Origin: Salarias fasciatus | Taxonomy: Eukaryota; Chordata; Actinopteri; Blenniiformes; Blenniidae | NCBI RefSeq assembly: GCF_902148845.1 | Contig: NC_043760.1 | Span: 22,969,743-23,033,742, forward strand | Reading direction: 5' to 3' | DNA length: 64,000 nucleotides | Shown here: in pieces, positions 10,511 to 22,727 of the stretch | Layout: the number at the start of each line of letters is the position of its first letter | Numbering within the stretch: the first letter of the stretch is position 1 | Notes under the pieces: generated by a model | Databases searched by the model: none | The model's input: only the letters and a program-made list of their open reading frames with translations | Told to the model about the DNA's origin: nothing | Program-made: the position numbers and the translations under genes

Positions 10511-13500
10511 CCAGTTTCTTGGTTAATCTTTGTTTCACCTCCTTTATATTTAGACTGTGCCCACAGTGTAAACCTGTTATTGTTTCAATCTACTTACTTT
10601 TAGGTTTTCTGTGTGCCAAATAAGCGCCACGTTTTTCTTTTTTACAGTTTTAATTTCTGGGATAATTGGCAACATTCATTCAAAACAATCAAACATTATG
10701 CAAAAAAATGTAGATTAGAATCTCATGGAACACTGTGCAAAGCAGAAATCCAGACTCTGCAGCTGCAGCAGGATGTTTCTGAATGGCAAGTTACAAATAT
10801 TGTCTTAATATTTTTTTTTCTGTATTCATTTGTGTTGGTCCAGTTACTCAAATGTAGCTAGTTAGCATTAGCTCTTGCTAACCATTACATCTCTGCTGTC
10901 TTCTCCTTAGTTGGAGCTGTTTCGGTGAATGTGGAATAATGTGAATAGTTTACAGTTACCTCTGGTGACTATATTCTTGCAGTCTGCAGAGAATGTTGTC
11001 AAAGGACTGTTAGCCTCAACTAGCAGCTTATGCTCAGTTAGACTGCTACAAGCTTGTCATGGATGCTGACAAAGTAGGCCAAAAAAAAATCTTAATTTTA
11101 TAACATTTTGTGATAGTTTAATGAGATATTTTTCACAGCAGTTTCCTGTCATTCATTGTTGACATTGTAAGATAATCACCCCACCATAATTCAGAATGAA
11201 TATGCGTGTATCAATAACCTTGAAGGCAGTGTAGAGTGTTTTCCCCATCTCTGCAGTAATGTTACAAATTAACTGTTTTTCCCATGAGAGTGTGTTGTGA
11301 GATGACTTCCTGATAGGGTTAGAGTTTTCATGACGGCATGTTTGAAAAAATGGAAATTGAAAAAAAGGGAAGTTTGTATTTGTATTTGCTTGCATTGTGA
11401 CTTTTGTGGGTCTTGAGCCTCTAACTAGGATATGTGAGAGACCCATTGCAGGTGACACGGGGGCAGCTGGTTGGGGGAAGAGGTTGCTTTTAAACCATAT
11501 AGAAGAGGATGTGCTGTGAATTTTAGTCATCTTGCTCAGCGGCCCGAGCACTGTCCCAGAGAAACCATTAATCAACATCGAAGAGCAGGTCCTCAAAGTC
11601 AGGTCAAATTTCCTGTGTTTACCGGGGAAGTTGAAATTCATTTGAAATTGAGAAAATATAAAACATGTTTTGTCTTATTTCACACTGCGTGACTACATAA
11701 TTCCACATGCATTCATTCATAATTTTAAACAGTATAGATTGTCAGCTTTGGAGAGGGTAGATTTGGAGTTCTTTTTTGCCACTGGTCAGTTTGAGGAAGT
11801 TGGAGGTAAAAACCAGGATTTGATTTCTGAGAGATAGTGGGTGAGGCAGGAGGCAGAGGGAGGGAGGGTGGAGCTAGGTGAAGTGGAGAGGGAGAGCTGG
11901 GTGTCATGAGGATAATAGATAACTTTTTTTTATATATTTTATTAGATATTTACTGTAAATATTACTCAGTGGGAGAAGATGATGAAGAGAAGGGCCCCCA
12001 GGACAGAGCCCTGAGGTACACCGAGATGAAGGACTTGAGTTGGATGAACCGAGTACGGTCTGAGAGGTAAGAGTGAAACCAGTGAAGAGGGGCGTGAGTA
12101 ATACCAATGGATAAGAGTCTATTAAAGTTTTAATAAGATATGTGTGCGTGCATGTGTGCCAGTGCATAGAGGCAGAGGTGACATGAAGTGCTGCACACAT
12201 GCATTTTAATCTGTTAACTAGCTGAAGTGTGCGAACAGAGCTCGCTGTGCTACCTGTTAATATGGCAAGAAAACAATATATTTTGTGACATTTGACTGAA
12301 TTTGACAGAACAGACAACCAATTTTCATTTTTTACGGAGGCTCCTTTATTGTACTGTGTAGCCTTTTTACAGATCAACATGCGAAGTTCGGATATGATGA
12401 TCATCTCTCAAAAAAGTCAACACAAGTTCACAATTGACAGTTGAGGAGGGCACAGCAGGAATGCTTTGTATGAAGTGAGAGGATATCAAGAGAAGTGGAA
12501 CTACAGTATCATTAGGGTTAGACTTTAGTCTGGAGCTCCACCTTTGTTGTTTTCTTAAGTGGAAATTGATTTTTACATTCATGACAAATTGAAGATGAAC
12601 AAAGAACCAAGCGTTAACATGAGATGTCAGCTCTGAAATTCCACTGAGCAGATCAAAGGCAAACCTCAAAAAGAAAACTTCATGTCGCACTTCATGAATA
12701 CGACGCATGTGTGTAATCCAGCAGATACATACACCGGCTAAATCTGAATGCATTTCATTGGACGATGCAACTAATAAAATGTGGCACAGGCTAAGTCAGC
12801 ATACCACCCAATCATATTAAAACATTTTATCTGAATAAAGATGTGGTCAAAGACAGCCGCACTTCAGAAAGAAAAAAAAAAAAAAGATATTTCAGTTGTG
12901 TAATGGATGTCAACAACAAATTCAAAGCAGTAAGGTAGTCAAGCAACACTTGTAATTATAAATATCAATACAGCAGTACAAAAATAAAAAAACATTGTAG
13001 GAATACTGGATTTTACTGAACAAAAGATTCTTTCACATTTCTACAAAAGTACATTTTCTGACAATGAAGATGGAGTTGAGAACTTTTAAAAAGAGTACAT
13101 GTACAAAGTGGTCTATTTACATCTGCCACCACTGTCCAAACTGCCGCTGTACTATGACGTTTCTGACTGTGACTCAACCAGCAGAGTGGTCATCAAGCAA
13201 CCAGGTTCTTGGTTCAGTCTCCCATCTCTACATGTCAACGTGTCCTTGAGCAAGACACCCAACCTCAAACTGCTCCCAGTGGATGGATTAAGACGCCTCC
13301 ACTGGCAACCCAATGTCACTCCAAACTGCTGCTGTCGGTGGGTGAATGTGACTGACGGTGTACGCTGCAACAGTGCTATATAAATGAAATTCATTCACCA
13401 TTTGCCATTCATGGTAGCTTGCACTGCACAAATGTGCCAACACATCAAACGCTACCATGTAAAGACATTCAGCTTACATATCTTCCTCTGAAAGCTCCAG

Positions 13501-13536
13501 AGTGCTGTCATCCTGCTCACTCTCGGCTCACTCTCT
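10511..13536. other. Non-coding stretch between PHGDH and the unrecognised minus-strand gene
   Basis: No exon with a splice-supported frame was found. On the minus strand an AATAAA (plus-strand TTTATT, 12345-12350) could end the unrecognised gene at about 12.33 kb, making 12.35-13.5 kb its 3' UTR. 11690-12130 is GA-rich and reads like an old dispersed repeat (phrase CCAGGACAGAGCCCTGAGG), but I could not name it. A SINE-like copy lies at about 13160-13390. Confidence 0.4.
13160..13390 (+). repeat. SINE-like dispersed repeat copy
   Basis: Contains the phrases GTGTCCTTGAGCAAGACACC, CCCAGTGGATGG, GGTGGGTGAATGTGACTG and AGTGCTATATAAATG in order. This is a set I associate with fish SINE-like families that end in an ...AGTGCTATATAAAT tail. 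It is diverged and lacks a clear poly(A) or target-site duplication. The family assignment is from memory only. Confidence 0.5.
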
Positions 13537-15596
13537 TCAGAATCCTTTGTCTTCCTGAAACTGGAGGAAAGATGAGTCCATTTCAAAACATCGATAGGTG
13601 GCAGTGACAGAGTTCACTTTCTCCAGAAGACTGTTGCTTCTGCAGAGGACAGCACTGCAGCCCCCTGTATCCCTCCTCTGTCATACCTGTAGATGGTGCT
13701 AAAGTGAAACATGATAAACGGTTTAGTTAAACTAAAAATAGGCAACACTGAAGCTAAAAAAAAATATTTTGAATACATTATTCAGAGGATGTACATAATT
13801 GTGAAAATATCACAACTGGGTCAGTAAAAAAAAGGTTGTACAATTTCCAGGAAAATGAGTGTGATTTTTGATGTCCTCTTCAGTTTTGTGAAGGAGGTTG
13901 TCCAGTCTGTCAGATATTGGTCATGCTGACTGCTGAGTCATCTTCTTCACAAGGATTACTTTCTCCTCTTCGTCTGACAAGCATGACATTGGCAAACCGT
14001 CGCCTTTTCAAGTGGAACAGATGAGAAACCACAAACATTAAATTATCTTCCAACATCAGGGTCACTGCAAGTAATACTTATCAATAAAACACAAACTGAA
14101 TCAGGAAATAAATGAACTGAATTTATCAAAGTCTTCCACCCATATGGTTCTCCTTCTATATGCACCCGAAAATGCTTTTTGGAAAACACTTGGCTTACCG
14201 TCTCCCTGCTCGTCCAGAGGTAGAACTCCAGAGAGATTGCACTCAGATCCTCTTCTTATGTCTCCTTTTGTTTGGTTACTGTTTCATCAAAAAAAAAAAA
14301 AAAAATCTTAGAAGAAGCAACAACCAATCATTGACTGTTAGGTGATACCAATTACATCTCTTTCTCAAGACATGGGTTCTTCAGACACAGAATTCGCGGT
14401 TCGCCTGCATTTCACCTTTTATTGGATCCGCTCTGCATCAAAACACAAGGAGCGCCATTTCAGGTATCCCTCTAGACTAGACAGCACACAAAACCTCTGC
14501 TTCCTTCATGGAGCGACTCCTTTTTAGTGCGTATCCCCCTTTTTAAACCCAGCCAGCCTCTGGGGGAGAGAGGGGGAGAGATAATCAATGGTTATTAGAC
14601 ACAGGTGCTCCTCGTTATTTCTCTCCAGCACTTTTCCCTGAGCCGCTTCACTCTCTTCCTTACATGCGAGCTTGACCTCGCCCCACCACCACATACACAA
14701 GAAGCAATGTCATAGCCAAATGTGTGACACGACATTATCAAATTAATTCACAAGGGATTGTATTGTGTTCCAGTCACTGCCCATTGTTTGACATCTTCCA
14801 CCCACTGTTGTGTCTCTTCCAGAGAGATGTTGAGGTCTTGCTTGAGGGACTCAGCCAGGATTTGCTGCTTCCACTTCAGCTCACTTTGTCATCTATTTCG
14901 AAACAATAAATAATCCTGCCAATTATTGCAGTGTCCAATTTTTTGAGATGGTGCAAAAAAATAAACATTCATTGTGAAAAATAATAAAATACTTCAAACT
15001 TTAGTGAAACTTGTTCTCTGTAGCTCTTCCCTCCAGTTTTCTGCAACTGCATCAGATCAGAGCATCAGCAGAACAATTTCACAAACAAATCAAAATTCAA
15101 TTAATACATTATTACAACATAAAACATATTTAATTCTATTTTCTAATCTGATGCTGTGCCTGACTTGTTCGTCAGAGCTGCCCTGGAGAGGAAGCTGTCG
15201 ACTTTTTCCACCTCCTCTCCAGTGGTATTTCCTGCAGCTTCCCAGAGTTCCTAAAAAACAAATTGCGACACAAACATTTAACTTGTCACTGCACCTCACA
15301 TTTGCCTGTGTGAGCCTTGGCATGCATCTCAGAGAGAAAAGGCTTCATCTCTGCCAGTGGATGTAGCTCAGGGACCTTCTCTGCCGCCTTCTGCTAATAT
15401 GGCCAATACCTGTAGCCTATTGGTGAAATTGCAAGTATTTGTGATAGCTTATTGTAGAAAGGAGACATGCCATGACTGAGAGCAGTTACAGCCAACCTGT
15501 CATACAGCAGGAGAGCCACAAAAATGCAAAAATGTAACGGCAGACACTTTGGGATCCTGTGTGATGAACAGTCCATCAAAAAGTGATTCATCTGTC
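13537..15596 (-). CDS. Unrecognised spliced gene (or decaying pseudogene), several exons
   Basis: I do not recognise this gene. Three 3' exons join in one frame with usable splice sites: 14278-14199 (T-rich acceptor, GTAAGC donor), 14003-13960, and 13677-13537. They read NQTKGDIRRGSECNLSG..., then DGLPMSCLSDEEEK, then a tail containing SNSLLEKVNSVTATYRCFEM and ending EDKGF-stop at 13539-13537. Further up, coding-like pieces lie near 14778-14891 (KWKQQILAESLKQDLN, helical), 15165-15250 (ELWEAAGNTTGEEVEKVDSF), 15300-15393 (EKVPELHPLAEMKPFLSEM) and about 15515-15596 (TDESLFDGLFITQDPKV). A possible 5' piece ends with a GTGAGA donor at 16376. Reading phases between the upper pieces do not all match; 15300-15393 spliced to 15250 would create a stop. 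Charged helical composition suggests a coiled-coil protein. It points away from KLHL23 and toward PHGDH. A lost or diverged gene of this syntenic block is possible. Confidence 0.42.
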
Positions 15597-15934
15597 CTGT
15601 TAAAATAGAACAAATAGCCTGACAATATAATTCATGCGGACAATCACTCAAACCTTCGTGCTGTCCAGCAACGTGTGTGGAAACCTATATTGTTATACAG
15701 TGTAAAAGTTACATCTTCAAATCGGTGGAACATGTGACACACCAATTCCAACTTAAATGACACTAATTATTAAAGTATTAACATCATGTTTTACAGTCAT
15801 GCGTTATTCACTTTTATAGCATTCAGCAGTCTGAGTTCCAGCTATATTTTCATTCCTTACACTCCAGGTTGCATCTTGTAATCTCCAGACTGAGACTTTT
15901 TACATGTTCCAGAGGCTTGGAGGCTCAGCTGAAC

Positions 15935-16200
15935 CCAAAGAGGGACAGAGCGTTTTCAATTCAGGCCCTGAATCTCTGGAACATCTGACATCCCTCTGCC
16001 AGCAGATGTCAGGTAGACCGATTCTCTACTCTCTTTAAAGTCTTTTTTTGAAACACATTTTTATCAGAGTTTTTATTCATTTTTGATTGAGTCTTTTATA
16101 TAGTTCTAGTATGTTTTTTTTTAATTGCATGGTTAATTTCATGCTCTGACTTGGTTTAAATCCACTCTTGACATTTGTTTGAAAAGTGATCTATAAAAAA
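15935..16200 (+). mobile_element. 3' end fragment of a LINE retrotransposon
   Basis: At about 15941-16045 the plus strand translates to a RDRAFSFQALNLWN-like peptide followed by a serine/phenylalanine piece (FSTLFKVFF). This is the characteristic C-terminal tail of fish L2/Rex-type LINE ORF2 proteins (GDRAFSVAAPKLWN... in intact copies, from memory). It is followed by AT-rich sequence ending near AGTGATCTATAAAAAAAG, like a LINE 3' UTR. The body of the element is absent (typical 5' truncation), and a stop falls inside the peptide, so it is dead. Confidence 0.5.
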
Positions 16201-16459
16201 AGATTGTTATTACTGTTACCTTCCAAGTCATGAATCATGATGGCGTTTATTATCAGTTGCGTGCCAATTATGTGTGATTATGAACCTTATTATTTTGGAT
16301 GATATCCATCCAACAAATAAAACAACATTTTGGTCAGGCTTGAAAGTTAGGAAAAAAAATTGAAATGAGTTCTCACCGTCCCTGTGCTGAAGGCTCGATC
16401 TTCAAGCATTTTGATAAATGTTTGTTGAGATGAGGCTGAACTGGCCAACTTCATCTGCC

Positions 16460-17514
16460 CAAATGATGTGAACACACCAAAATCTGAACAGCATTTGGCG
16501 GCTGGTGGTCACTTATCCCTGAGGTCCATTTGGAGGAACAACAAGGACAGGACGAATGTGAAGACGTAGACCTGATAAACTGGAAAGTCTTGGTTTGAGC
16601 CACGCGAACAGATTTGTGATGGTGGTGGAACTGGAAGCTGTAGTCAGAACAATGTAGAAATGAATATGAGTGATGTCAGGAAATGAGTAAACTCAGTATA
16701 AATACATTTATACACAATGTAACAACTGTTTAAACACAAAATTGACATGGTCCCTGATGCAGGGACAGTGACAGAGTTCAAAATTTACTCAGTTCCTCAA
16801 GCTTTGAAATAAAATATATAGAAAGGAATACATAAACAATATTTTAAAAGACAGACAGTGATGTATTAAAAAAAAAAAAAACTCTTTGATTGTGTTTTTT
16901 CACTGCATATACAACCTAATCAAAGCCAGCAGAGTTTATAGCTATTGATATTTAGATATCTATATTCAGTGTTTTTAATCATAAAGATAAAAGTTGATAG
17001 ACATCAATATGCATATTTCTGAACTAAAATGAAATTTCCACTACATAAAAGTAACAGGATTTGTATTTGGTTGCCTCCCACCTCAGAAGAAAATGCTACC
17101 TGATTAATTTCATTGGCAAAATAAGCACATTAAAAAAAAAAAAAAAAAACTTTTTGCCTGTCCCTACATATACATCTTAATTACAGGAATGTGATTGTAA
17201 CTAGTTTATTCTCCTCCTGGTTTGGGTAATTTGATAAAAGAACTTTATTAGATAAAGCTTTAATAGTTGTAGTTAGATTATTTTTTCAGTAAAACTGCTA
17301 AGTTTAGAATATATCCTTAGCAAATCTGAGCAGGAAACTGTTGAAAGTAAAAGTCTCAGTCACACACATGAGGTCTTCTGCAGGAATATGGAGCGCTGCC
17401 GTGTTAATCTGAGGATTAGGTAAAGCCTCGGCCACACAGGGTTCAAGATACCATAGCAACAGCAGAGAATGGAGGGGAAAGCGTGAATGGACCACCGCCT
17501 CTCCTGCACCGAGA
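16460..17514. other. AT-rich stretch upstream of KLHL23
   Basis: Mostly AT-rich with A runs at 16868-16881 and 17131-17149. On the minus strand 17495-17304 is open and reads moderately like protein (INTAALHIPAEDLMC), and 16560-16650 is open in all three minus frames. Either could be a 5' exon of the unrecognised minus-strand gene, but I found no convincing splice pair. Confidence 0.3.
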
Positions 17515-17875
17515 GCTCATTTGTTCCAGGTTTGTATTCCGTCGGCGTCCGCTCGGCAGTTAAGTGCGCTTTAACGCGCCGTGCATGCGCGCGTCACGGG
17601 ACTGTGGATGGAGGTTATATTTAGGCTCCGGGGGAAAATAGCGGTGTTGGGTGATTCCTCTGAATGGTTGCTTGGTTTTGTCAAGGACCTGCTGTTGGAG
17701 AGGAGGAGGAGGAAGAGGAGGGGGGATGGCCGCTGCACATACATACCAAAATAGGCTCGAGCTGGCTGCGATCGTCCTCTCTGAGCTATATCGAGGCTCG
17801 TTCTGTTGAGGAGAGGAGCGCCTGAAGACAGGACGGTGCCAGCGTGGGACACGTTCATGGAAACACGCTAAAGAG
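17515..17875 (+). promoter_or_regulatory. KLHL23 CpG-rich promoter and non-coding first exon
   Basis: CpG-dense sequence (GTCGGCGTCCGCTCGGCAG, GCATGCGCGCGTCACGGG) is followed by a GA-rich block at 17695-17725. It ends at a good donor AAGAG|GTAAGG at about 17874. The next acceptor is the T/C-rich tract ending 18043, just before the KLHL23 start codon. The same CpG region could drive the minus-strand gene in the opposite direction. Confidence 0.5.
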
Positions 17876-18048
17876 GTAAGGCTGTGACATCTCTGTTTGG
17901 TTGTTTACAAGGTCAGGAGAGACACATGGCTGCAGATGCATTGACCCCAATGCTGCATTTCATTATAAATGAGAATTTGAAGGTTCCAATATGGTTTGAC
18001 ATCCATCACACATGCTTTTCTTTTCCTTTCTTTTCTTTTCCAGATAGG

Positions 18049-20431
18049 ATGTCACATAAACAAGCAGAAATTTACACATATGACTTCTGTGATGGAGAGC
18101 ATCCCGAAAGGCTCCTGGATGCTCTCAGGCATTTCTACATCAGTGGTCTGTTCACAGACGTCACTCTGCAGTGTGGCGAGTCCGGCCAGGAGTTCCACTG
18201 TCACAAGGCACTGCTGTCGGCCTGCAGCTCCTACTTCAAAGTCATGTTCACCACGGACATGAGGGAGAGGTCGGACAGCGTCATCAAGCTGACCGGGATC
18301 GACTGTGACGTCCTGGGCACCCTGGTGGAGTACGTCTACACCGCCCAGGTGTGCATGACCAAGAGCAACGTGCAGAGCCTGCTGGAGGCTGCCGGTCTTC
18401 TGCAGTTCCTCTCTGTGAAGCAGGCCTGCGAAGAGTTTCTCATCCGCTTCCTGGATGTGGATAACTGCCTGGGGATGCACGCTTTTGCCCAGCTGCACGT
18501 CTGTCCCGAGCTGGAGAAGGAGGCCCGCCGGGTGATGCTGAGCCGGTTCCCGGAGCTCGTTCGGCAGGAGGAGTTCCTGGAGCTGGACCAGGAGAAGGTG
18601 AGATCGGTCCTGGCCGCTCAGAGCCTCGCTGTGCAGAAGGAGGATGAGCTGATAGACGCTGTAGCCAGATGGGCGACCCACGATCTGACCAGTCGAGCTC
18701 GCCTTGTTTCAGACGTGATGCAGTCCATCCATGTGGAGCTGGATGTGATTTACTTCAAAGCTTCATTAGAGGGACAGAGAAAATACTTGATGAACAATCA
18801 CGAGAAGCTCAAATCTATTATCGTTCAGGCTCTGGGGTCAAATAGCAAAATGAGCCCTTCAAATGGGAAAATGTCCTCGAGCATGTACGTCATTGGAGGA
18901 TACTACTGGCACCCTCTTTGTGAAGTTCACATCTGGGATCCAGTCAGCAGTACATGGCTGCAAGGAAAAGACATGCCGGACAATGCCAGAGAGAGCTACA
19001 GCGTCAGCTCACTGGGAGCAAATATCTACGTGACTGGAGGCTACAAGACGAACACGGTGGAGGCCCTGGACACGGTTTGGATTTATAACTGTGACTATGA
19101 TGACTGGATGGAGGGCTGCCCCATGATGACAGCCAGGTACTACCACTGCTCAGTGGCGCTGCACGGCTGCATTTACGCCATTGGAGGCTACAGAGGAGGG
19201 GCCCCGGAGCAGGAAGCTGAATATTATGATCCTCTGAAAAAGAAGTGGTTCCCAGTTGCCAAAATGATCCAAGGTATGCTAAAATGTGTTATCTTGGAGG
19301 AAAAACTGGAAAAATTAACTCAATTTTGGGGTTTAATGCTGCAGTACAGATCCTCCCTCAGTTTCCTGAGTTGTCACATACGGCAGAAGATGTCCAGAGA
19401 CATATTGCAAACAATTAATAACTTTAAATCTCAGTTTGTTCATCCAAAACACAATAATTTGGACATGACTGGACTTTTTTGTGAAAACATCACATGTTGA
19501 TGAGTTTCAAGTTATAGAGTAAAAACAGCATTTAGTAAAAAGTAGGCCTAAACTAAAAAGTTTTTTTTCTCCTTAGCTGATACATCCAGCATCATCTTTT
19601 ATTATAAGTTCTTGAACTTCACAACACACAAATAAATGTTGAATACTCAATACATATTTTATGGATAGGCAAAGGGCATGATGTAGCTGAGAATGAGTGC
19701 ATGACCTTAATTGTCCTAAAAATTTAAATCTTTGCTGCTGGACATGTAACTTCCCTGATAGATCAGCTTCATTTCGATATTCTTTTGACATTATTAGAAA
19801 ATATCTAAATGCATGCTGTAGTCTTTGATTTTTTTTAATGTTTAGATTTAGGAATTGTTGGAGTGATAATTTTAACCCATGTTTCCATCGAAGGTGTGGG
19901 AAATGCCACTGCCTGTGTCCTGAGAGATGAGATCTTTGTGACTGGCGGACACTACGGGTACAGAGGAACCTGCACCTATGAAAAAATCCAGGTGTACCGA
20001 GCAGATGTCAACGAGTGGAGCATTATTACAACAAGTCCCCATCCAGGTGAGATCAACGGAAAACACTGAGCCTGAAGTGTGAGTATTGTTGAACGGTGTT
20101 TCTGATCTGTGTGGTTTCAGAGTACGGCCTGGCCTCAGTTTCTCTGAACAACAAGCTGTATTTGGTGGGTGGACAGACGACCATCACGGACTGCTACGAC
20201 ACTGAGAGAGACGAGTGGAGACCGATATCAGTGATGAAAGAGAGGAGGATGGAGTGTGGAGCTGTGGTAATAAATGGTTGCATTTATGTGACGGGGGGAT
20301 ACTCCTACTCAAAAGGGACTTATCTGGAAAGCATTGAGAAATACGACCCCGATCTGGACTCATGGGAGATCGTCGGCACCCTTCCCAGCCCGACCAGGTC
20401 ACACGGATGCGTTTGCGTTCACAGTGTTTAG
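18049..20431 (+). CDS. klhl23: KLHL23, BTB-BACK-Kelch protein, complete
   Basis: Three coding exons: 18049-19273, 19894-20046, 20121-20431, totalling 1689 nt and 562 residues (human 558). BTB domain at about residues 15-130 (FTDVTLQCGE, FHCHKALLSACSSYF). BACK domain follows (CPELEKEARRVMLSRFPEL). Kelch repeats run from about residue 278 to the end, each with a GG pair (MYVIGGYYWHP, IYVTGGYKTN, IYAIGGYRGG, IFVTGGHYGYRG, LYLVGGQTTI, IYVTGGYSYSKG). Such proteins usually act as substrate adaptors for Cullin-3 ubiquitin ligases. This role is inferred from the family; KLHL23 itself is little studied. The start MSHKQAEIY follows a splice acceptor by 5 nt; a longer in-frame stretch from about 17884 is intron. 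The frame runs past 19273 only by intron read-through. It closely matches human KLHL23 as I remember it. Confidence 0.95.
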
Positions 20432-21620
20432 TGACAAACTCTAATTATGACCACTTCTTCACAGCTGTTTCGTGCCATGTTTGTGTGCTGTCCCACAAGA
20501 CATCCAGGTGGATCCATTCCTTCATGCAGCTATTTGCCAAACTCCACGGTGACACCTAAGTGTTTCTTTTAGAACTCAGGGGGCTTTTGAGTAGCTTATT
20601 TGTTAACTTTTTGCTTTATTTCAAAAATGAACATTTGAAAGAAATTGGATGAATGTAATTTAATATTATTTAAACCTATATTACTAATATAACAGTATAA
20701 GGAGAGCTGCACCAGGATGAACTTAATTAAATTAATTACTATACTTTTGGTGTGATGGCTGAATTTATTGATGACTTCTAAACATTGTCTTACTTACATG
20801 ATGACTCATATCGATCTTATACTAATGCTTTTGTAGCTATCATGTTTATTGTAGTTATATGGTATTGACAGTAATTGGATTCTTGGTGATAGTCATGAAA
20901 CTAACACAGACATATTTTTTGCAGAATTTGCAAGTATCTGAGTGTTTTACCTCGAAGATGAAAAGACAATGAAATATAACTGAAAAATATATTAATCACC
21001 CCCAAAGAAATCAAACCACAGGTCACAAAGTACCATGCACATGCTTAAATATAGAAACAGCAAGAAAAAATGTAATAGCATGTAGTGGAAAACATAAATG
21101 GTGTTGAACTATTCATGAAAAAATTACAAAGGAATATAGAAACCAATTTCAATAATATCAGTAGTGAATTTATTAATAATAATCTAATAATCATGCAAAA
21201 TTGAATATGAAAATTAATATTCATCTGACAGAATAACAAAACTGTTAATAATGTAATTATTTAATTGCAGTAAAGTCTTTGATTGGTTATACACAGAGCA
21301 TCTCATACAGATTGAGTCAAAGAGGTCGAACGATGAGACGTTCATCTCTCTGATAACTGGATAAACACATAGAAATTCACGTCTTTAAGAAATTTCCCTG
21401 AGGAGGAGAAGATGCCCTCTCCCAAAAGAAGATAAAACACTTCTCTTTTTTAAGCCTTTTCTTTAAAAAAATGCATACAGAGGCAAAACGGCTAAATTAT
21501 AGTCTTTCTTGAATTAAATATCTATCATGTTGTCTCTGAAGTATTTCTATTGTAAATGGCTAAAACATGAGCAAAGAATTTGGAAATTGACTAAACTGAT
21601 AAACCAACAAAAACACAGCA
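20432..21620. other. KLHL23 3' UTR and AT-rich intergenic sequence
   Basis: No coding signal. The KLHL23 3' UTR must start here, but I see no canonical AATAAA in the first several hundred bases. ATTAAA near 20725 is a weaker candidate. The rest to 21.6 kb is AT-rich with many short A/T runs. Confidence 0.4.
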
Positions 21621-21624
21621 GGCG

Positions 21625-21780
21625 CTACAGCGCCCCCATGCGGCCCCAGCACGCAGAGCGCGGAGCCGCTGAAAAGCTTTTTTGGTCCTCGCTGCGCTCC
21701 GTAGCACGCAGTTCCACAACGTGTGAGTGGAGAAGTGAAGAGTTGAGCTAAAGTGTAGCAGACTGTGACTCTATAGACAG
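21625..21780 (+). promoter_or_regulatory. SSB promoter and non-coding exon 1
   Basis: A short CpG-rich island (GCGCCCCCATGCGGCCCC, AGCGCGGAGCCGCTG) is followed by a candidate untranslated exon ending CTATAGACA(G)|GTAAGTATG near 21780. This pairs with the acceptor TTTTACAG at 23158, 14 nt before the SSB start codon. A non-coding first exon is usual for vertebrate SSB. Confidence 0.5.
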
Positions 21781-22649
21781 TAAGTATGAGCTGGAATATC
21801 ACCGAATATGTATCTTGTTTCATATTCATGGCCGCATTACCTGCAAATTCCTTTATACTGTTTAGAAACGAGCTGAAATGGCGTTATTCTCCTGCCGGCG
21901 TGAACAGCGTGCTATCGTTTGTTGAGTTACCCCGAGCACAGAGAAGACCGATTAAACTCGGTTCCTGAATGAGTCGGCGCTAAATAACCATTACATTGAC
22001 TTCAACATGTGCTAATCAACGCGACTTGGCGTTGCAGGTTCTTTGGGTTCGAAAAGTTTGGTCCCGCAACGTGCTTGCAATCAAGCTAAGCTAATGGATT
22101 AGCCAAGAAGCTAGCTGCAACGTCAGTGAAACGCACCGATTTAAGAGTGTGAAATACTCAAGAGTTTGCTGGTTTTGTTTTTCCTTTATTTCCCCTAGCG
22201 CATACATGCCGCTCAAGTATTTTTCCAGTGAAATGTAACTTTGTTGGATTAGTAGATATCTTTCCTGACTGTAAAAACAGCTCGACTCCCCATGAGCTGC
22301 GAGTTCAGCCTGATGAGAGATGCTGCTCGTGCAGCTCAGAGCTGTTAACTCTGTCAGACTCTGATGTTTAAAAAAAAAAATCGAAGTTCTTTTTACCTTG
22401 ACAAAAATAGATTTAAAGAAAAATACCTGCATTATAACAGCGCCTGTGTTACCGCATAAGAGAATCATCCAGACCTGGAATTACTGTTTTTTCTTTAAAC
22501 CTACCCCCTTGAGGCACCTGTTTGAGGAAAGTGTACTTCAGACCTACAATGATTTGTTGATGAAGTGATGCAACTTTAATCAACAACCTTCATTTGATGA
22601 TTGTAAAAATGAATATTACTGTTCCATATCCAAATATGGATCTCTTGGG

Positions 22650-22727
22650 TTTTCTCTGTAAAAGTGTCTAGAAACAACCGTGTTGTAATTGGCACTTCAT
22701 AAATAAAGCTGAATTGAATTGAATATG
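22650..22727 (+). repeat. LINE/SINE 3' tail remnant
   Basis: The phrase GTAAAAGTGTCTAGAAACAA followed by TGTTGTAATTGGCACTTCAT, AAATAAAGCTG and the repeated AATTG/GAATT ending is a diverged copy of a common fish retroposon 3' tail. Only the tail remains. It lies in SSB intron 1. A similar tail in reverse orientation may lie at 24095-24150. Confidence 0.45.

Noticed and set aside
11153-11641. 162-codon minus-strand open frame
   Set aside because: No splice partner, no recognisable domain and mixed composition. Possibly inside an old repeat, so not called a gene.
11690-12130. GA-rich segment with CCAGGACAGAGCCCTGAGG
   Set aside because: It reads like a dispersed repeat seen elsewhere in fishes, but I cannot name a family or find ends.
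12367-12753. 128-codon minus-strand open frame
   Set aside because: No domain and no splice evidence. It more likely belongs to the 3' UTR of the unrecognised minus-strand gene.
14340-14720. Less AT-rich block with CACAGGTGCTCCTCG and GGGGGAGAGAGGGGG
   Set aside because: Looked like a possible terminal repeat fragment, but no matching second copy, primer site or coding part is present.
15394-15651. 85-codon minus-strand open frame in the unrecognised gene
   Set aside because: A different frame of the same segment (TDESLFDGLFITQDPKV) has a more protein-like composition and starts at a better acceptor.
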